Assembly (NCBI GenBank): GCA_002336895.1
Contig: DDFC01000022.1
Location: 124,001 to 188,000, forward strand
Direction of reading: 5' to 3'
Source of the DNA: Verrucomicrobiaceae bacterium UBA1938
Lineage (GTDB): Bacteria > Verrucomicrobiota > Verrucomicrobiia > Verrucomicrobiales > Verrucomicrobiaceae
DNA length: 64,000 bases
Shown one piece after another: positions 42,968 through 50,708 of the stretch (within the stretch, counting starts at the first letter, position 1; each line of letters begins with the position of its first letter). The notes beneath the pieces are model-generated. The model had not been told where the DNA came from, searched no databases, and saw nothing but the letters and a program-made list of their open reading frames with translations. The translations under genes and the position numbers were made by a program.

Positions 42968-43795
42968 ATGGCATCTCCACGGCATGTGCTGCCGGGCTTC
43001 AGGCTTTCGCTCGGCTTCACCATCACCTATCTCAGCCTGCTCGTGCTGTTTCCGCTTTCCATGCTCCTATGGAAGGCAACCAGTGGCGGGTGGGACCACA
43101 TGATCTCCACGCTGACGCAGGCACGCGTGCTGGCGTCTCTGAAGCTGAGCTTTGGCGCGTCCTTTGCTGCAGCGCTGGTCAATGCAGTCTTTGGCCTGAT
43201 CACGGCCTGGGCGCTGGAACGCTACACCTTTCCCGGACGCCGGTTGCTGGATGCGATGGTGGACCTGCCCTTTGCTCTGCCGACGGCGGTGGCGGGGATC
43301 GCCCTGGTGACACTGTATGCGCCGAACGGCTGGATCGGTGCGTGGCTGGCGAAGCATGACATCAAGGCCGCGTATGCGCCGCTGGGCATCACGATAGCAC
43401 TGGCGTTTGTGGGCTTCCCCTTTGTGGTGCGCACGCTGCAGCCGGTGATCGCGGACCTGTCCATGGATGTGGAGGAAGCCGCCGCGTGCCTGGGTGCGAA
43501 CCGCTGGCAGACGCTGACGCGGGTGGTCTTCCCCGCCCTGCTGCCCTCTACGCTGGCGGGCACGACGCTGGCCTTTGGCCGTGCGGTGGGAGAGTATGGC
43601 AGCGTGGTGTTCATCTCCGGCAATCTGCCGTTTAAAACGGAGATCGCGCCGCTGCTGATCACGATGCGTCTTGAAGAGTACGACTACTCAGGCGCGGCCA
43701 CGATCGGTGTGGTCATGCTGGCCGCGTCCTTCCTCATCCTGCTAGCGTCCAACCTGCTGACTCAGTGGAGCCGGAAGAGGACGGGAAGAGCGTGA
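42968..43795 (+). CDS. cysT: Sulfate ABC transporter permease CysT
   Basis: A 275-residue permease with six hydrophobic helices and the EAA loop (MDVEEAAACLGANRWQTLTRVVFPAL). TFPGRRLLDAMVDLPFALPTAVAGIAL is CysT-typical, and the RAVGEYGSVVFISGN segment matches the family. The ATG at 42968 was selected over the earlier open frame that overlaps the AstE-like gene. It pairs with CysW to form the membrane channel for sulfate. Confidence 0.93.
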   Translation: MASPRHVLPGFRLSLGFTITYLSLLVLFPLSMLLWKATSGGWDHMISTLTQARVLASLKLSFGASFAAALVNAVFGLITAWALERYTFPGRRLLDAMVDLPFALPTAVAGIALVTLYAPNGWIGAWLAKHDIKAAYAPLGITIALAFVGFPFVVRTLQPVIADLSMDVEEAAACLGANRWQTLTRVVFPALLPSTLAGTTLAFGRAVGEYGSVVFISGNLPFKTEIAPLLITMRLEEYDYSGAATIGVVMLAASFLILLASNLLTQWSRKRTGRA

Positions 43796-43837
43796 GGACG
43801 AGGGCCTTTTGATTCTGCATTTTTCTATTTTTCACCC

Positions 43838-44698
43838 ATGCCTGCCATTATTGACCTAGCACCCACTCACACTGCACGCCCCCGCAAGGCGACGTCCGAC
43901 TCGCTACCGGCGCGCATCCTCATCATCGGGACGGCGGTGGGGTTCATGGGGCTGATGTTTGTGCTGCCGCTGATCATCATTTTCCAGGAGGCCTTTCGCA
44001 AAGGCTGGGAGGGATTTGCGGAGGCGTTTGATGATCGTGCCACGACACATGCGATCTGGCTGACGCTGAAGGTGGCGGCGATCACGGTGCCGCTGAACAC
44101 GCTCTTCGGACTGGCGGCGGCGTGGTGCCTCTCGCGCTTCCGCTTTCGCGGCAGGCGGCTGCTGAGCTCTCTGATCGAGCTGCCGCTGTGGGTTTCCCCG
44201 GTGATCGCGGGCATGGTGTATGTGCTGCTGTTTGGAGCGCAGGGCTTGTTTGGCCCCTCGCTCAAGGAGCATGGGATCAAGATCATCTTTGCGCTGCCTG
44301 GGATCGTGCTGAGCACGATCTTTGTGACCTTCACCTTTGTGGCGCGCGTGCTGGCACCGCAGATGGAGGCGCAAGGGCAGGCTGAGGAAGAGGCGGCGAT
44401 GACCCTGGGGGCGAACGGCTGGCAGATGTTCTGGCGCGTGACGCTACCGAAGATCAAATGGGGGCTGCTGTATGGCATCATCCTCTGCAATGCACGGAGC
44501 ATGGGGGAATTTGGCGCGGTCTCCGTGGTGAGCGGCCACATCCGCAACAAGACGAACACCGTGCCGCTGCACATCGAGGTGCTGTACAATGAATACCAGT
44601 TTGTCCCGGCTTTTGCCGTGGCCTCCGTACTGGCGCTGCTGGCGCTGGTGACCCTGATTTTGAAAACTCTGACGACCACCCAACGAGGAGCAGCATGA
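43838..44698 (+). CDS. cysW: Sulfate ABC transporter permease CysW
   Basis: A 286-residue permease. The EAA loop AEEEAAMTLGANGWQMFWRVTLPKI and ARSMGEFGAVSVVSGHIRNKTNT match CysW. Six hydrophobic segments are visible. It ends with ATGA overlap into cysA. Co-transcribed with CysT and acts as its heterodimeric partner. Confidence 0.93.
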   Translation: MPAIIDLAPTHTARPRKATSDSLPARILIIGTAVGFMGLMFVLPLIIIFQEAFRKGWEGFAEAFDDRATTHAIWLTLKVAAITVPLNTLFGLAAAWCLSRFRFRGRRLLSSLIELPLWVSPVIAGMVYVLLFGAQGLFGPSLKEHGIKIIFALPGIVLSTIFVTFTFVARVLAPQMEAQGQAEEEAAMTLGANGWQMFWRVTLPKIKWGLLYGIILCNARSMGEFGAVSVVSGHIRNKTNTVPLHIEVLYNEYQFVPAFAVASVLALLALVTLILKTLTTTQRGAA

Positions 44699-45429
44699 GC
44701 ATCCACATCCACAACATCTCAAAAACCTTTGGCAGTTTCCACGCGCTTAAAAACGTCGATCTCGAAGTGAACACCGGAGAGCTGGTGGCTCTGCTGGGCC
44801 CCAGCGGCAGCGGCAAGACCACGCTGCTGCGCATCATCGCGGGACTGGAGTTTGCGGACCCGGGAGAGGGCAGCATCCAGTTTCACGGCAAGGAAGTGAC
44901 GAACCACAGTGCGTATGAGCGCAAGGCGGGCTTTGTTTTCCAGAACTACGCGCTTTTCAACCACATGACGGTGGCGGAAAACATCGCCTTCGGACTGAAG
45001 GTGATGCCGCGTGCCACACGGCCGGAGAGGGAGGACATCGACAAAACAGTGGCGGAGCTGCTGCGGCGGATCGCACTGGAGGGGTATGGCGACCGCTACC
45101 CTTCACAATTAAGCGGCGGGCAGAAGCAGCGCGTAGCACTGGCCCGTGCCCTGGCCGTGGAGCCGCAGGTGCTGCTGCTGGACGAGCCCTTTGGCGCGCT
45201 GGATGCGAAGGTACGCAAGACACTGCGCAAGTGGCTGAGGCAGTTTCATGACGAGACGAAGGTGACGACCCTCTTTGTGACGCATGACCAGGACGAGGCC
45301 TTTGAACTGGCCGACCGCGTGGTGGTGCTGCATGAGGGCGACATCCAGCAGGTGGGATCGCCACAGCAGCTGCGGGAGAACCCGAAGAACGAGTTTGTGG
45401 CCGACTTCCTGGACTGCGTGATGATTTGA
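44695..45429 (+). CDS. cysA: Sulfate ABC transporter ATPase CysA, short form
   Basis: A 244-residue ATPase with Walker A LLGPSGSGKTTLLR, Q-loop FVFQNYALF, signature LSGGQKQRVALARAL, Walker B VLLLDEPFGALD and H-loop FVTHDQDEA. It is complete through the nucleotide-binding core, but CysA is usually about 330-360 residues; the C-terminal TOBE-type regulatory region is missing. It energises sulfate uptake. The missing domain may mean loss of inhibitor sensing. Confidence 0.93.
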   Translation: MSIHIHNISKTFGSFHALKNVDLEVNTGELVALLGPSGSGKTTLLRIIAGLEFADPGEGSIQFHGKEVTNHSAYERKAGFVFQNYALFNHMTVAENIAFGLKVMPRATRPEREDIDKTVAELLRRIALEGYGDRYPSQLSGGQKQRVALARALAVEPQVLLLDEPFGALDAKVRKTLRKWLRQFHDETKVTTLFVTHDQDEAFELADRVVVLHEGDIQQVGSPQQLRENPKNEFVADFLDCVMI

Positions 45430-45552
45430 GGAGAGGGCTGGCGGGCTAGGACGTCAGCATTGTGGATCGCACAACGCGAAACCAGCCGAAGGCAATCGAC
45501 TGTGCGTCTATCCGAAGCTGAGTCACAGACCATACCCTGGTCGCAGAAAGTC

Positions 45553-45632
45553 AGCTATGGATTCTGCGCAGGCTGGAGGTGATTCGTGCATCACTGAGCA
45601 TGCGAGCCGCACAGAGGACTGTGCGGACCACT
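45553..45632. repeat. Palindromic dispersed repeat, family C copy 1
   Basis: GATTCTGCGCAGG, a variable middle with GATTCGTGCATCA, then CCGCACAG-AGGA-CTGTGCGG (45607-45626), ending GACCACT. The copy at 50594-50673 shares most of the sequence and the same palindrome. It lies downstream of cysA. Confidence 0.8.
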
Positions 45633-45657
45633 ATGGGGAGCGGCTCTGGGCCTGGCG

Positions 45658-46140
45658 TCACTTCACCGGGGGCATGGCTTCCTCGATGGAGGCGTTTTCC
45701 TCCATGGTGACGCCGACGTGGGAGTGGATCTTGAGGTAGGTTTTGGTGCCGGTGACGGTGTTCAGGATGGGCTCTGCGGACATGGCCAGGACAAAGTCCG
45801 GCTCGGTGCTCTTGCGGCCTTTGCCAAAGTAGCGCCACTTCACATCCTGGGTGAGTCCGGCAAACTCGACCTGTGACAGCACCTGGGTGCCGACCAGCTC
45901 TTCCAGGGCGTCTGGAAAGGTCTCGTGGTGCCGCTGAGAATACACCATGCAGGCATTCTGAAGCGTGCAGGCCTGGCTGAGCCCGGTGGCGATGCCGCCG
46001 CGCTGATTTTTCTGCAGCCAAGCCCAGCCAAGGGTGGCGGCCGCCACAATGAGGACGCTCATGACAAAGCGGCGGAGCTTGGTCGGCATGGCTTTCTTTT
46101 TCTTGGGCTTCACGGGCGGGGGCATAGGCTGACAGGGCAA
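45658..46140 (-). CDS. Small membrane-anchored protein, prepilin-like body
   Basis: A 160-residue protein with one helix (FVMSVLIVAAATLGWAWL) after a Lys-rich N-terminus. The part QACTLQNACMVYSQRHHETFPDALEELV resembles the spine of type II/IV pilin-like proteins of Planctomycetes and Verrucomicrobia, but the classical Gly-Phe cleavage site is absent. The longer open frame in another phase across the same bases is not supported by such features. Function unknown. Confidence 0.5.
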   Translation of the reverse strand: MPCQPMPPPVKPKKKKAMPTKLRRFVMSVLIVAAATLGWAWLQKNQRGGIATGLSQACTLQNACMVYSQRHHETFPDALEELVGTQVLSQVEFAGLTQDVKWRYFGKGRKSTEPDFVLAMSAEPILNTVTGTKTYLKIHSHVGVTMEENASIEEAMPPVK

Positions 46141-46303
46141 GGCGGCCAGTCAAAACCGGGCCGATGGAGAGCTTCTCAAAGCCAGCCTATTGTCACCCTT
46201 TGGCACCGCAGCCAAGAGGTTTCTGCGATTCCACACTCAACAGATGATGAGAACACATGAGGTGTGATTTTTCACCCTGTTGGACTCTTTGTACTTCAAA
46301 GAG

Positions 46304-46388
46304 TGGTGCTCGGGAAGGGACTCGAACCCTTAAGCCTTTCGGCACAAGATCCTTAGTCTTGCGCGTATACCAATTCCGCCACCCGAGC
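46304..46388 (-). tRNA. tRNA-Leu (anticodon AAG), class II
   Basis: The minus strand folds into a class II tRNA. The acceptor stem is GCTCGGG/CCCGAGC, followed by discriminator A and encoded CCA. The D-arm, an anticodon stem CAAGA/TCTTG around loop CTAAGGA, a long variable arm (GCC-GAAA-GGC) and T-arm AAGGG-TTCGAGT-CCCTT complete it. Loop positions 34-36 read AAG, for CUU (or CUN if A34 becomes inosine). The usual bacterial isoacceptor for CUU/CUC carries GAG. Confidence 0.9.
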
Positions 46389-46411
46389 AGGTGCTGAAAA
46401 CAGGGGCCGCG

Positions 46412-46438
46412 AATATAGACCATTCCGTTTTTATGCAA
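46412..46438 (-). promoter_or_regulatory. Putative tRNA-Leu promoter
   Basis: On the minus strand TTGCAT and TATATT are 15 bp apart, with a start expected about 17 bases before the tRNA. The spacer is short, so this is a weak call. Confidence 0.3.
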
Positions 46439-46542
46439 CCAATGTTTTACGTTTTTCTTCATTCTTCATCGTGTTCGAGGCGAAAGTAGGATCAGTCTTG
46501 CCACGGCGGCGCGTTTTGGGTGTGATCCCTGCCTCTTTTCTC

Positions 46543-48714
46543 ATGCGCTCTCCCCTGCTCTTCTGTCTCGGTCTGCTGCCCTCTGTGCTGCTGGCGGCCT
46601 CTCCTTATCCGGAAAAGACGCCTGACACGCCAGGAAACCGCCTGATCGACCGCTACATGGCGGAGCAGACGCGGGAGATCGCGGCGGAGAACGGGCTGAC
46701 GCAGATCCAGACGGCGGCGGACTGGGAGAGCAAGGCACCGGAGTACCGGAGAGAGCTCTTTGAGATGCTGGGGCTGGACCCGCTGCCGGAGAAGACGCCG
46801 CTGCAGGCCACCAAGACCGGCGAGGTGAAGGGTGACGGCTTTGTGGTGGAGAAGATGCACTACCAGTCCATGCCAGGGCTGTATGTGACGGCGAACCTCT
46901 ACCGCCCCGAGAAGGTGGAGAAGCCGCTGCCCACGATCCTGTATGTGTGCGGCCACGCGAATGTGGTGAAGAACGGCGTGAGCTATGGCAACAAGACGGG
47001 CTATGAGCACCACGGGGAGTGGTATGCACGGCATGGGTATGTGTGCCTGATCATCGACACGGTGCAGCTGGGAGAGATCCGCGGAGAGCACCACGGCACG
47101 TACAGCAAGGGGCGCTGGTGGTGGTTTTCACGCGGCTACACGCCGGCCGGGCTGGAGGCGTGGAGCTGCATCCGCGCGCTGGACTACCTGGAGACACGCC
47201 CGGAGGTGGACAAGACGCGCTTTGGCGTGACGGGGCGCAGCGGCGGCGGGGCCTACTCGTGGTGGATCACGGCGCTGGATGAGCGCATCAAGGCCAGCGC
47301 GCCCACGGCGGGCGTGACGGACATGCAGAACCAGGTGATCGACGGCTGTGTGGAGGGGCACTGCGACTGCATGTTCTTTGTGAACACATACCGCTGGAAC
47401 TTTGAACGGATGGTGGCGCTGGCGGCACCGCGCCCGCTGCTGATCGTGAACACGGACAAGGACAGCATCTTCCCCATCGACGGTGTGTTCCGCATCTACC
47501 AGAACGTGCGGCGGATCTACTCGCTGCTGGGCAAGGAGGGAAACCTGGGCCTGCAAGTGGCGGAGGGGCCGCACAAGGACCTGCAGCCGCTGAACATCGG
47601 AGCCTTCCACTGGTTTGAGCGTCATCTGAAGGGAGCTGACCCGATGGCGGTGCTGGATGAAGGTGCAAAGAAGCATATCGAGCCCGAGACGCTGCGTGTC
47701 TTTACCGAGCTGCCGAAGGATGAGCGGAACACGAAGATCGATGAAACGTTTGTGCCGTTGGCGAAGACTCCCGCACCTGCGACGAGCAGTGACGAATGGG
47801 CGAAACAGAATGAGGCGTGGATGCAGAGCCTGAAGGAGAAGGTGTTTGGCGGATGGCCCAAGGAGATCGCGTCGGTGAATCCGCAGAAGGAAGGCAGTGC
47901 GGAAGTGGATGGCGTGCGAGTGACGGCGTATGATTTTGAGAGCCAGTCGCCGTACCGTCTGCGGCTCTACCTGGTGCACCGCGACGGGCTGCGACCGCAG
48001 GATCTGGAACTGGTGGCGCTGAATGTGCTGGATGAGGCGGGCTGGGATGAGTTCTGCGCAGCCTACCACTCCCGCTTTGGCAAGCTGATCGAGGTTTTCC
48101 CAGGCAGCCCGAAGGACGATGCGGCCTTTGAGCAGGAGAAGAAGATGTTTACGAATTTTAAGTGGGGCATGGCCTACATCTGCCCGCGTGGCGTGGGTCC
48201 CACGGAGTGGAGCGGCAGCGAGAAGGCGCAGACGCAGAGGCTGCGCCGCTTTTACCTGCTGGGCCAGACGATGGACGGGATGCGTGTGTGGGACATCCGC
48301 CGCACGCTGCAGGCTTTCCGGGCGATACCTGGATGTGAGGAGACGCCGCTGTGGATCCAGGCGCACCGGGACATGGCGGTGGACGCGGTGTATGCCTCGC
48401 TCTTTGAAGAGAAGATCAAGCGGCTGGATCTGCACGACATGCCGCTGACGCACAACGGCACGGTGGGCGGCGACCCGAAAGCTCCGGGGCCTGCGCTGCT
48501 GAATGTGCTGAAATACCTCGACATTCCTCAAGCGGTGGCGATGGCGGCGATGCGCAGCCGTGTGGTGCTCTACTCGGCTGACAAGCCTGCGTGGGAATAT
48601 CCCACCACGCTGACGAAGAACCTGGGCAAGGAGACGCAGTTGCAGATCCGCACGCCAGTGAAGCCCGAAGACGGCAAGCAAGAGCCGAAGAAGAATGAAG
48701 AGCCCAAGAAGTAA
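46543..48714 (+). CDS. Exported alpha/beta-hydrolase, acetyl-xylan-esterase-like
   Basis: A 723-residue secreted protein with signal peptide (LLFCLGLLPSVLLAASP). The catalytic domain has the nucleophile elbow GVTGRSGGGAYSW (Ser in G-x-S-x-G), with KTRFGVTGRS typical of AXE1/prolyl-oligopeptidase-like esterases. PRPLLIVNTDKDSIFPIDG supplies the Asp, and a later GPHKD may carry the His. The C-terminal third (about 470-723) is a second domain with no family I recognise. It ends in a Lys/Glu/Pro-rich tail. Likely deacetylates plant or algal polysaccharides; substrate inferred only. The ATG at 46543 starts the signal peptide; an upstream in-frame Met is nearer the promoter region. Confidence 0.78.
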   Translation: MRSPLLFCLGLLPSVLLAASPYPEKTPDTPGNRLIDRYMAEQTREIAAENGLTQIQTAADWESKAPEYRRELFEMLGLDPLPEKTPLQATKTGEVKGDGFVVEKMHYQSMPGLYVTANLYRPEKVEKPLPTILYVCGHANVVKNGVSYGNKTGYEHHGEWYARHGYVCLIIDTVQLGEIRGEHHGTYSKGRWWWFSRGYTPAGLEAWSCIRALDYLETRPEVDKTRFGVTGRSGGGAYSWWITALDERIKASAPTAGVTDMQNQVIDGCVEGHCDCMFFVNTYRWNFERMVALAAPRPLLIVNTDKDSIFPIDGVFRIYQNVRRIYSLLGKEGNLGLQVAEGPHKDLQPLNIGAFHWFERHLKGADPMAVLDEGAKKHIEPETLRVFTELPKDERNTKIDETFVPLAKTPAPATSSDEWAKQNEAWMQSLKEKVFGGWPKEIASVNPQKEGSAEVDGVRVTAYDFESQSPYRLRLYLVHRDGLRPQDLELVALNVLDEAGWDEFCAAYHSRFGKLIEVFPGSPKDDAAFEQEKKMFTNFKWGMAYICPRGVGPTEWSGSEKAQTQRLRRFYLLGQTMDGMRVWDIRRTLQAFRAIPGCEETPLWIQAHRDMAVDAVYASLFEEKIKRLDLHDMPLTHNGTVGGDPKAPGPALLNVLKYLDIPQAVAMAAMRSRVVLYSADKPAWEYPTTLTKNLGKETQLQIRTPVKPEDGKQEPKKNEEPKK

Positions 48715-48728
48715 TTCCTCTGGAGTAC

Positions 48729-48748
48729 GACAGGCACTCCTGCCTGTC
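48729..48748. repeat. Short perfect hairpin
   Basis: GACAGGCA, CTCC, TGCCTGTC: an 8-bp perfect stem with four-base loop, 14 bases after the esterase stop. No T-run follows. It may be a repeat unit that also stabilises or ends the message. Confidence 0.6.
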
Positions 48749-48795
48749 GGCCAGCGTGTCTCCATCCTCCATCGTTCTCAAATCACCCACACCCC

Positions 48796-49068
48796 ATGCT
48801 CGCCCCAAAGCTCATCACCTTCTTTGCAGGCCTCGCTCTCCTGCTGCCCTTCGCCATCACCTACTGGATCATGGCTTTCCGCCATCAGGATACCGAAGCG
48901 GAGCTCAAGATGCGTCAGGAGCAGATCTTGGCTGAGCTTAAAGCTGAGCACGATTTCAACGATGCTGCCAGCGAAGCCCCCGATGATCGCGATCCGGTCA
49001 TGGTGGACGTCGTGGCATATGACTTCACTTCCTCTGCGGCTCTTTATTTCTCGACCTCTTCAAACTGA
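48796..49068 (+). CDS. Small single-helix membrane protein
   Basis: A 90-residue protein: one helix (ITFFAGLALLLPFAITYWIMAF), then a charged heptad-like segment (TEAELKMRQEQILAELKAEH) and an acidic linker. It is short and lacks a family, but the composition is protein-like and the codon bias fits neighbours. Function unknown. Confidence 0.45.
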   Translation: MLAPKLITFFAGLALLLPFAITYWIMAFRHQDTEAELKMRQEQILAELKAEHDFNDAASEAPDDRDPVMVDVVAYDFTSSAALYFSTSSN

Positions 49069-49362
49069 ACACCGGCCTGTTCGGGCCTTCTTCCCAAACT
49101 GTGGAGTCCTAAATCGGGCGTCGCAAGCACGGTCGTAGGATGGGGATGGCGACAGCCCGCCCGTCCCTCAGCGCATGGCAATGTCCATGACTCGCAGCCT
49201 CCCAGAGTCGGGCGGTTTGGCGCAGCAGGCTCTGGATGCCAAGAGAGCCACGCCCGCCAAACACACCCACCGCGAAGAAAAACCCGCTCCGTCTCCGCTC
49301 ACCCGCTCAACGAAGCCATTGGCAAACACGCAACCATCCGCTTCATTCCGGTTCATCCCACC
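49069..49362. other. Intergenic spacer of 294 bp
   Basis: No gene or motif is supported. Overlapping open frames around 49175-49489 lack protein-like composition. Confidence 0.4.
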
Positions 49363-49884
49363 ATGCGCAGCGCACTCCTTGTCATGCTCTTCAGCGCCAG
49401 CCTCGCCCTTGCTGGTGAACCCGGCGCATACACTCCCCAGCCAAATCTCGTGGGTCAGATCACCTCCGCACTGGTGGCCTCGAAGCTAGATCACCTCACT
49501 CCGCACACGTATCAGGACGGCGGCAAAAAGTTTTCCTACAACCTGCAGTCCGTCGCCAGTCTCGGCACCATCGAGCATGGCAGCGAGCGTGTGATGCTGG
49601 CCACTGCGTTCTTCATTCGTTCCTCCGCAGAGAACAGTGAATATCCCCCGCCACGCGGCCACGGCTACCTCCTCTGCCTTTCGCCCGACTTCAAGCTGAT
49701 CTCTCACTGCCAGCTCGACTTTCCAAACGTGAAACTCAATGGCACCCAGCTTTTGCGCGGGGATGAAACCATCGCCGACTTCGCCGCCCCTGGCGATGTC
49801 ATACGCAAAACAGGCTTCCTCATCGACGGCTCAAATTTCCTTCCCTATCCTTTTGCCGATCGTCTGCCCAGCAGGCAACCATAA
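49363..49884 (+). CDS. Exported protein of unknown function
   Basis: A 173-residue protein with a signal peptide (LLVMLFSASLALAGEP). The mature part is mostly beta (KKFSYNLQSVASLGTIEHGSE, RVMLATAFFIRSSAE, YLLCLSPDFKLISHCQLDF), without a recognised domain. It ends 18 bp before the YdeI-type gene. Confidence 0.6.
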   Translation: MRSALLVMLFSASLALAGEPGAYTPQPNLVGQITSALVASKLDHLTPHTYQDGGKKFSYNLQSVASLGTIEHGSERVMLATAFFIRSSAENSEYPPPRGHGYLLCLSPDFKLISHCQLDFPNVKLNGTQLLRGDETIADFAAPGDVIRKTGFLIDGSNFLPYPFADRLPSRQP

Positions 49885-49902
49885 CCTCTTCATTCCGCCC
49901 CC

Positions 49903-50544
49903 ATGAAGAACATGCACCCCGCCGTCGATGCCCACATCGCCAGCGCCCCCAAGTGGCAGGCGGAGATGAAGGCGCTGCGGCGCATCATCCTCGCCGCCGG
50001 CCTCACCGAAGAGCTCAAATGGGGCCAGCCCTGCTACACGCATGAGGGTGCCAACGTCATCCTCATCGGCGGGTTTAAGGCCCACTGCAGGCTCATGTTC
50101 GTCAACGGCTCCCTGCTCAAAGATCCCCGCAGCCTCCTCCAAAAACCCGGAGAGCACACCCAGGCGGGGCGCTACATCCCATTCACCAGCGTGGCAGAGA
50201 TCAAGACGCTGGAGCCCGAGCTGAAGCGCCTTCTTCAAGACGCCATCGAAAACGAAAAGGCCGGCATCAAAGCCGTCTTCAAGACCACCTCAGAGCCCTA
50301 CCCCGAAGAGCTGGAAGCCAATCTGAACAAAGACCCCGCGCTGGAGGAGGCCTTTGCCGCGCTGACTCCGGGGAGGAGGCGGGCGTATCTGCTGCACTTT
50401 AACGGGGCGAAGCAGTCTGCGACACGGTGCTCGCGCATCGAGGCCTGCCGCAGCCGGATTCTCGCCGGCAAGGGACCGCATGACTGCATCTGCGGACATT
50501 CGCAGCGGATGCCGAACTGTGATGGGAGCCACAAGAGGTTTTGA
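49903..50544 (+). CDS. YdeI/DUF1801-type protein with C-terminal CDGSH iron-sulfur motif
   Basis: A 213-residue protein. The N-terminal YdeI-like domain shows LKWGQPCYTHEGANVILIGGFK and FVNGSLLKDP, and continues to a helical RRAYLLHFNGAKQSATRCSRIEAC region as in YdeI/OmpD-associated proteins. The last 20 residues read CICGHSQRMPNCDGSH, an exact match to the CDGSH consensus C-x-C-x2-S-x3-P-x-C-D-G-S-H that binds a 2Fe-2S cluster. This would give the protein a redox-active tail. Known YdeI proteins usually lack it, to my knowledge; that should be searched. Confidence 0.82.
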   Translation: MKNMHPAVDAHIASAPKWQAEMKALRRIILAAGLTEELKWGQPCYTHEGANVILIGGFKAHCRLMFVNGSLLKDPRSLLQKPGEHTQAGRYIPFTSVAEIKTLEPELKRLLQDAIENEKAGIKAVFKTTSEPYPEELEANLNKDPALEEAFAALTPGRRRAYLLHFNGAKQSATRCSRIEACRSRILAGKGPHDCICGHSQRMPNCDGSHKRF

Positions 50545-50593
50545 GGTTTGGGGGGGTGCACGCGGCCGGGCGCTATCCTGCTACAGCATGATG

Positions 50594-50673
50594 AGCTTTG
50601 GATTCTGCGCAGGTGGATGACAGCTCGTGCGTCAGGGGGCTTGCGTGCCGCACAGAGGACTGTGCGGACCACT
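50594..50673. repeat. Palindromic dispersed repeat, family C copy 2
   Basis: GATTCTGCGCAGG, then GCTCGTGCGTCA in the middle, then the same CCGCACAG-AGGA-CTGTGCGG palindrome (50648-50667) and GACCACT. Same orientation as the copy at 45553. It lies between convergent genes. Confidence 0.8.
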
Positions 50674-50708
50674 TTGCTAGCGCATTCGCGGCGGCCTGTG
50701 AGGTTGCA

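Noticed and set aside
45551..46153. Alternative minus-strand reading frame over the small membrane protein
   Set aside because: Arg/His-rich and without a helix; the frame at 45658-46140 has a membrane segment and pilin-like body.
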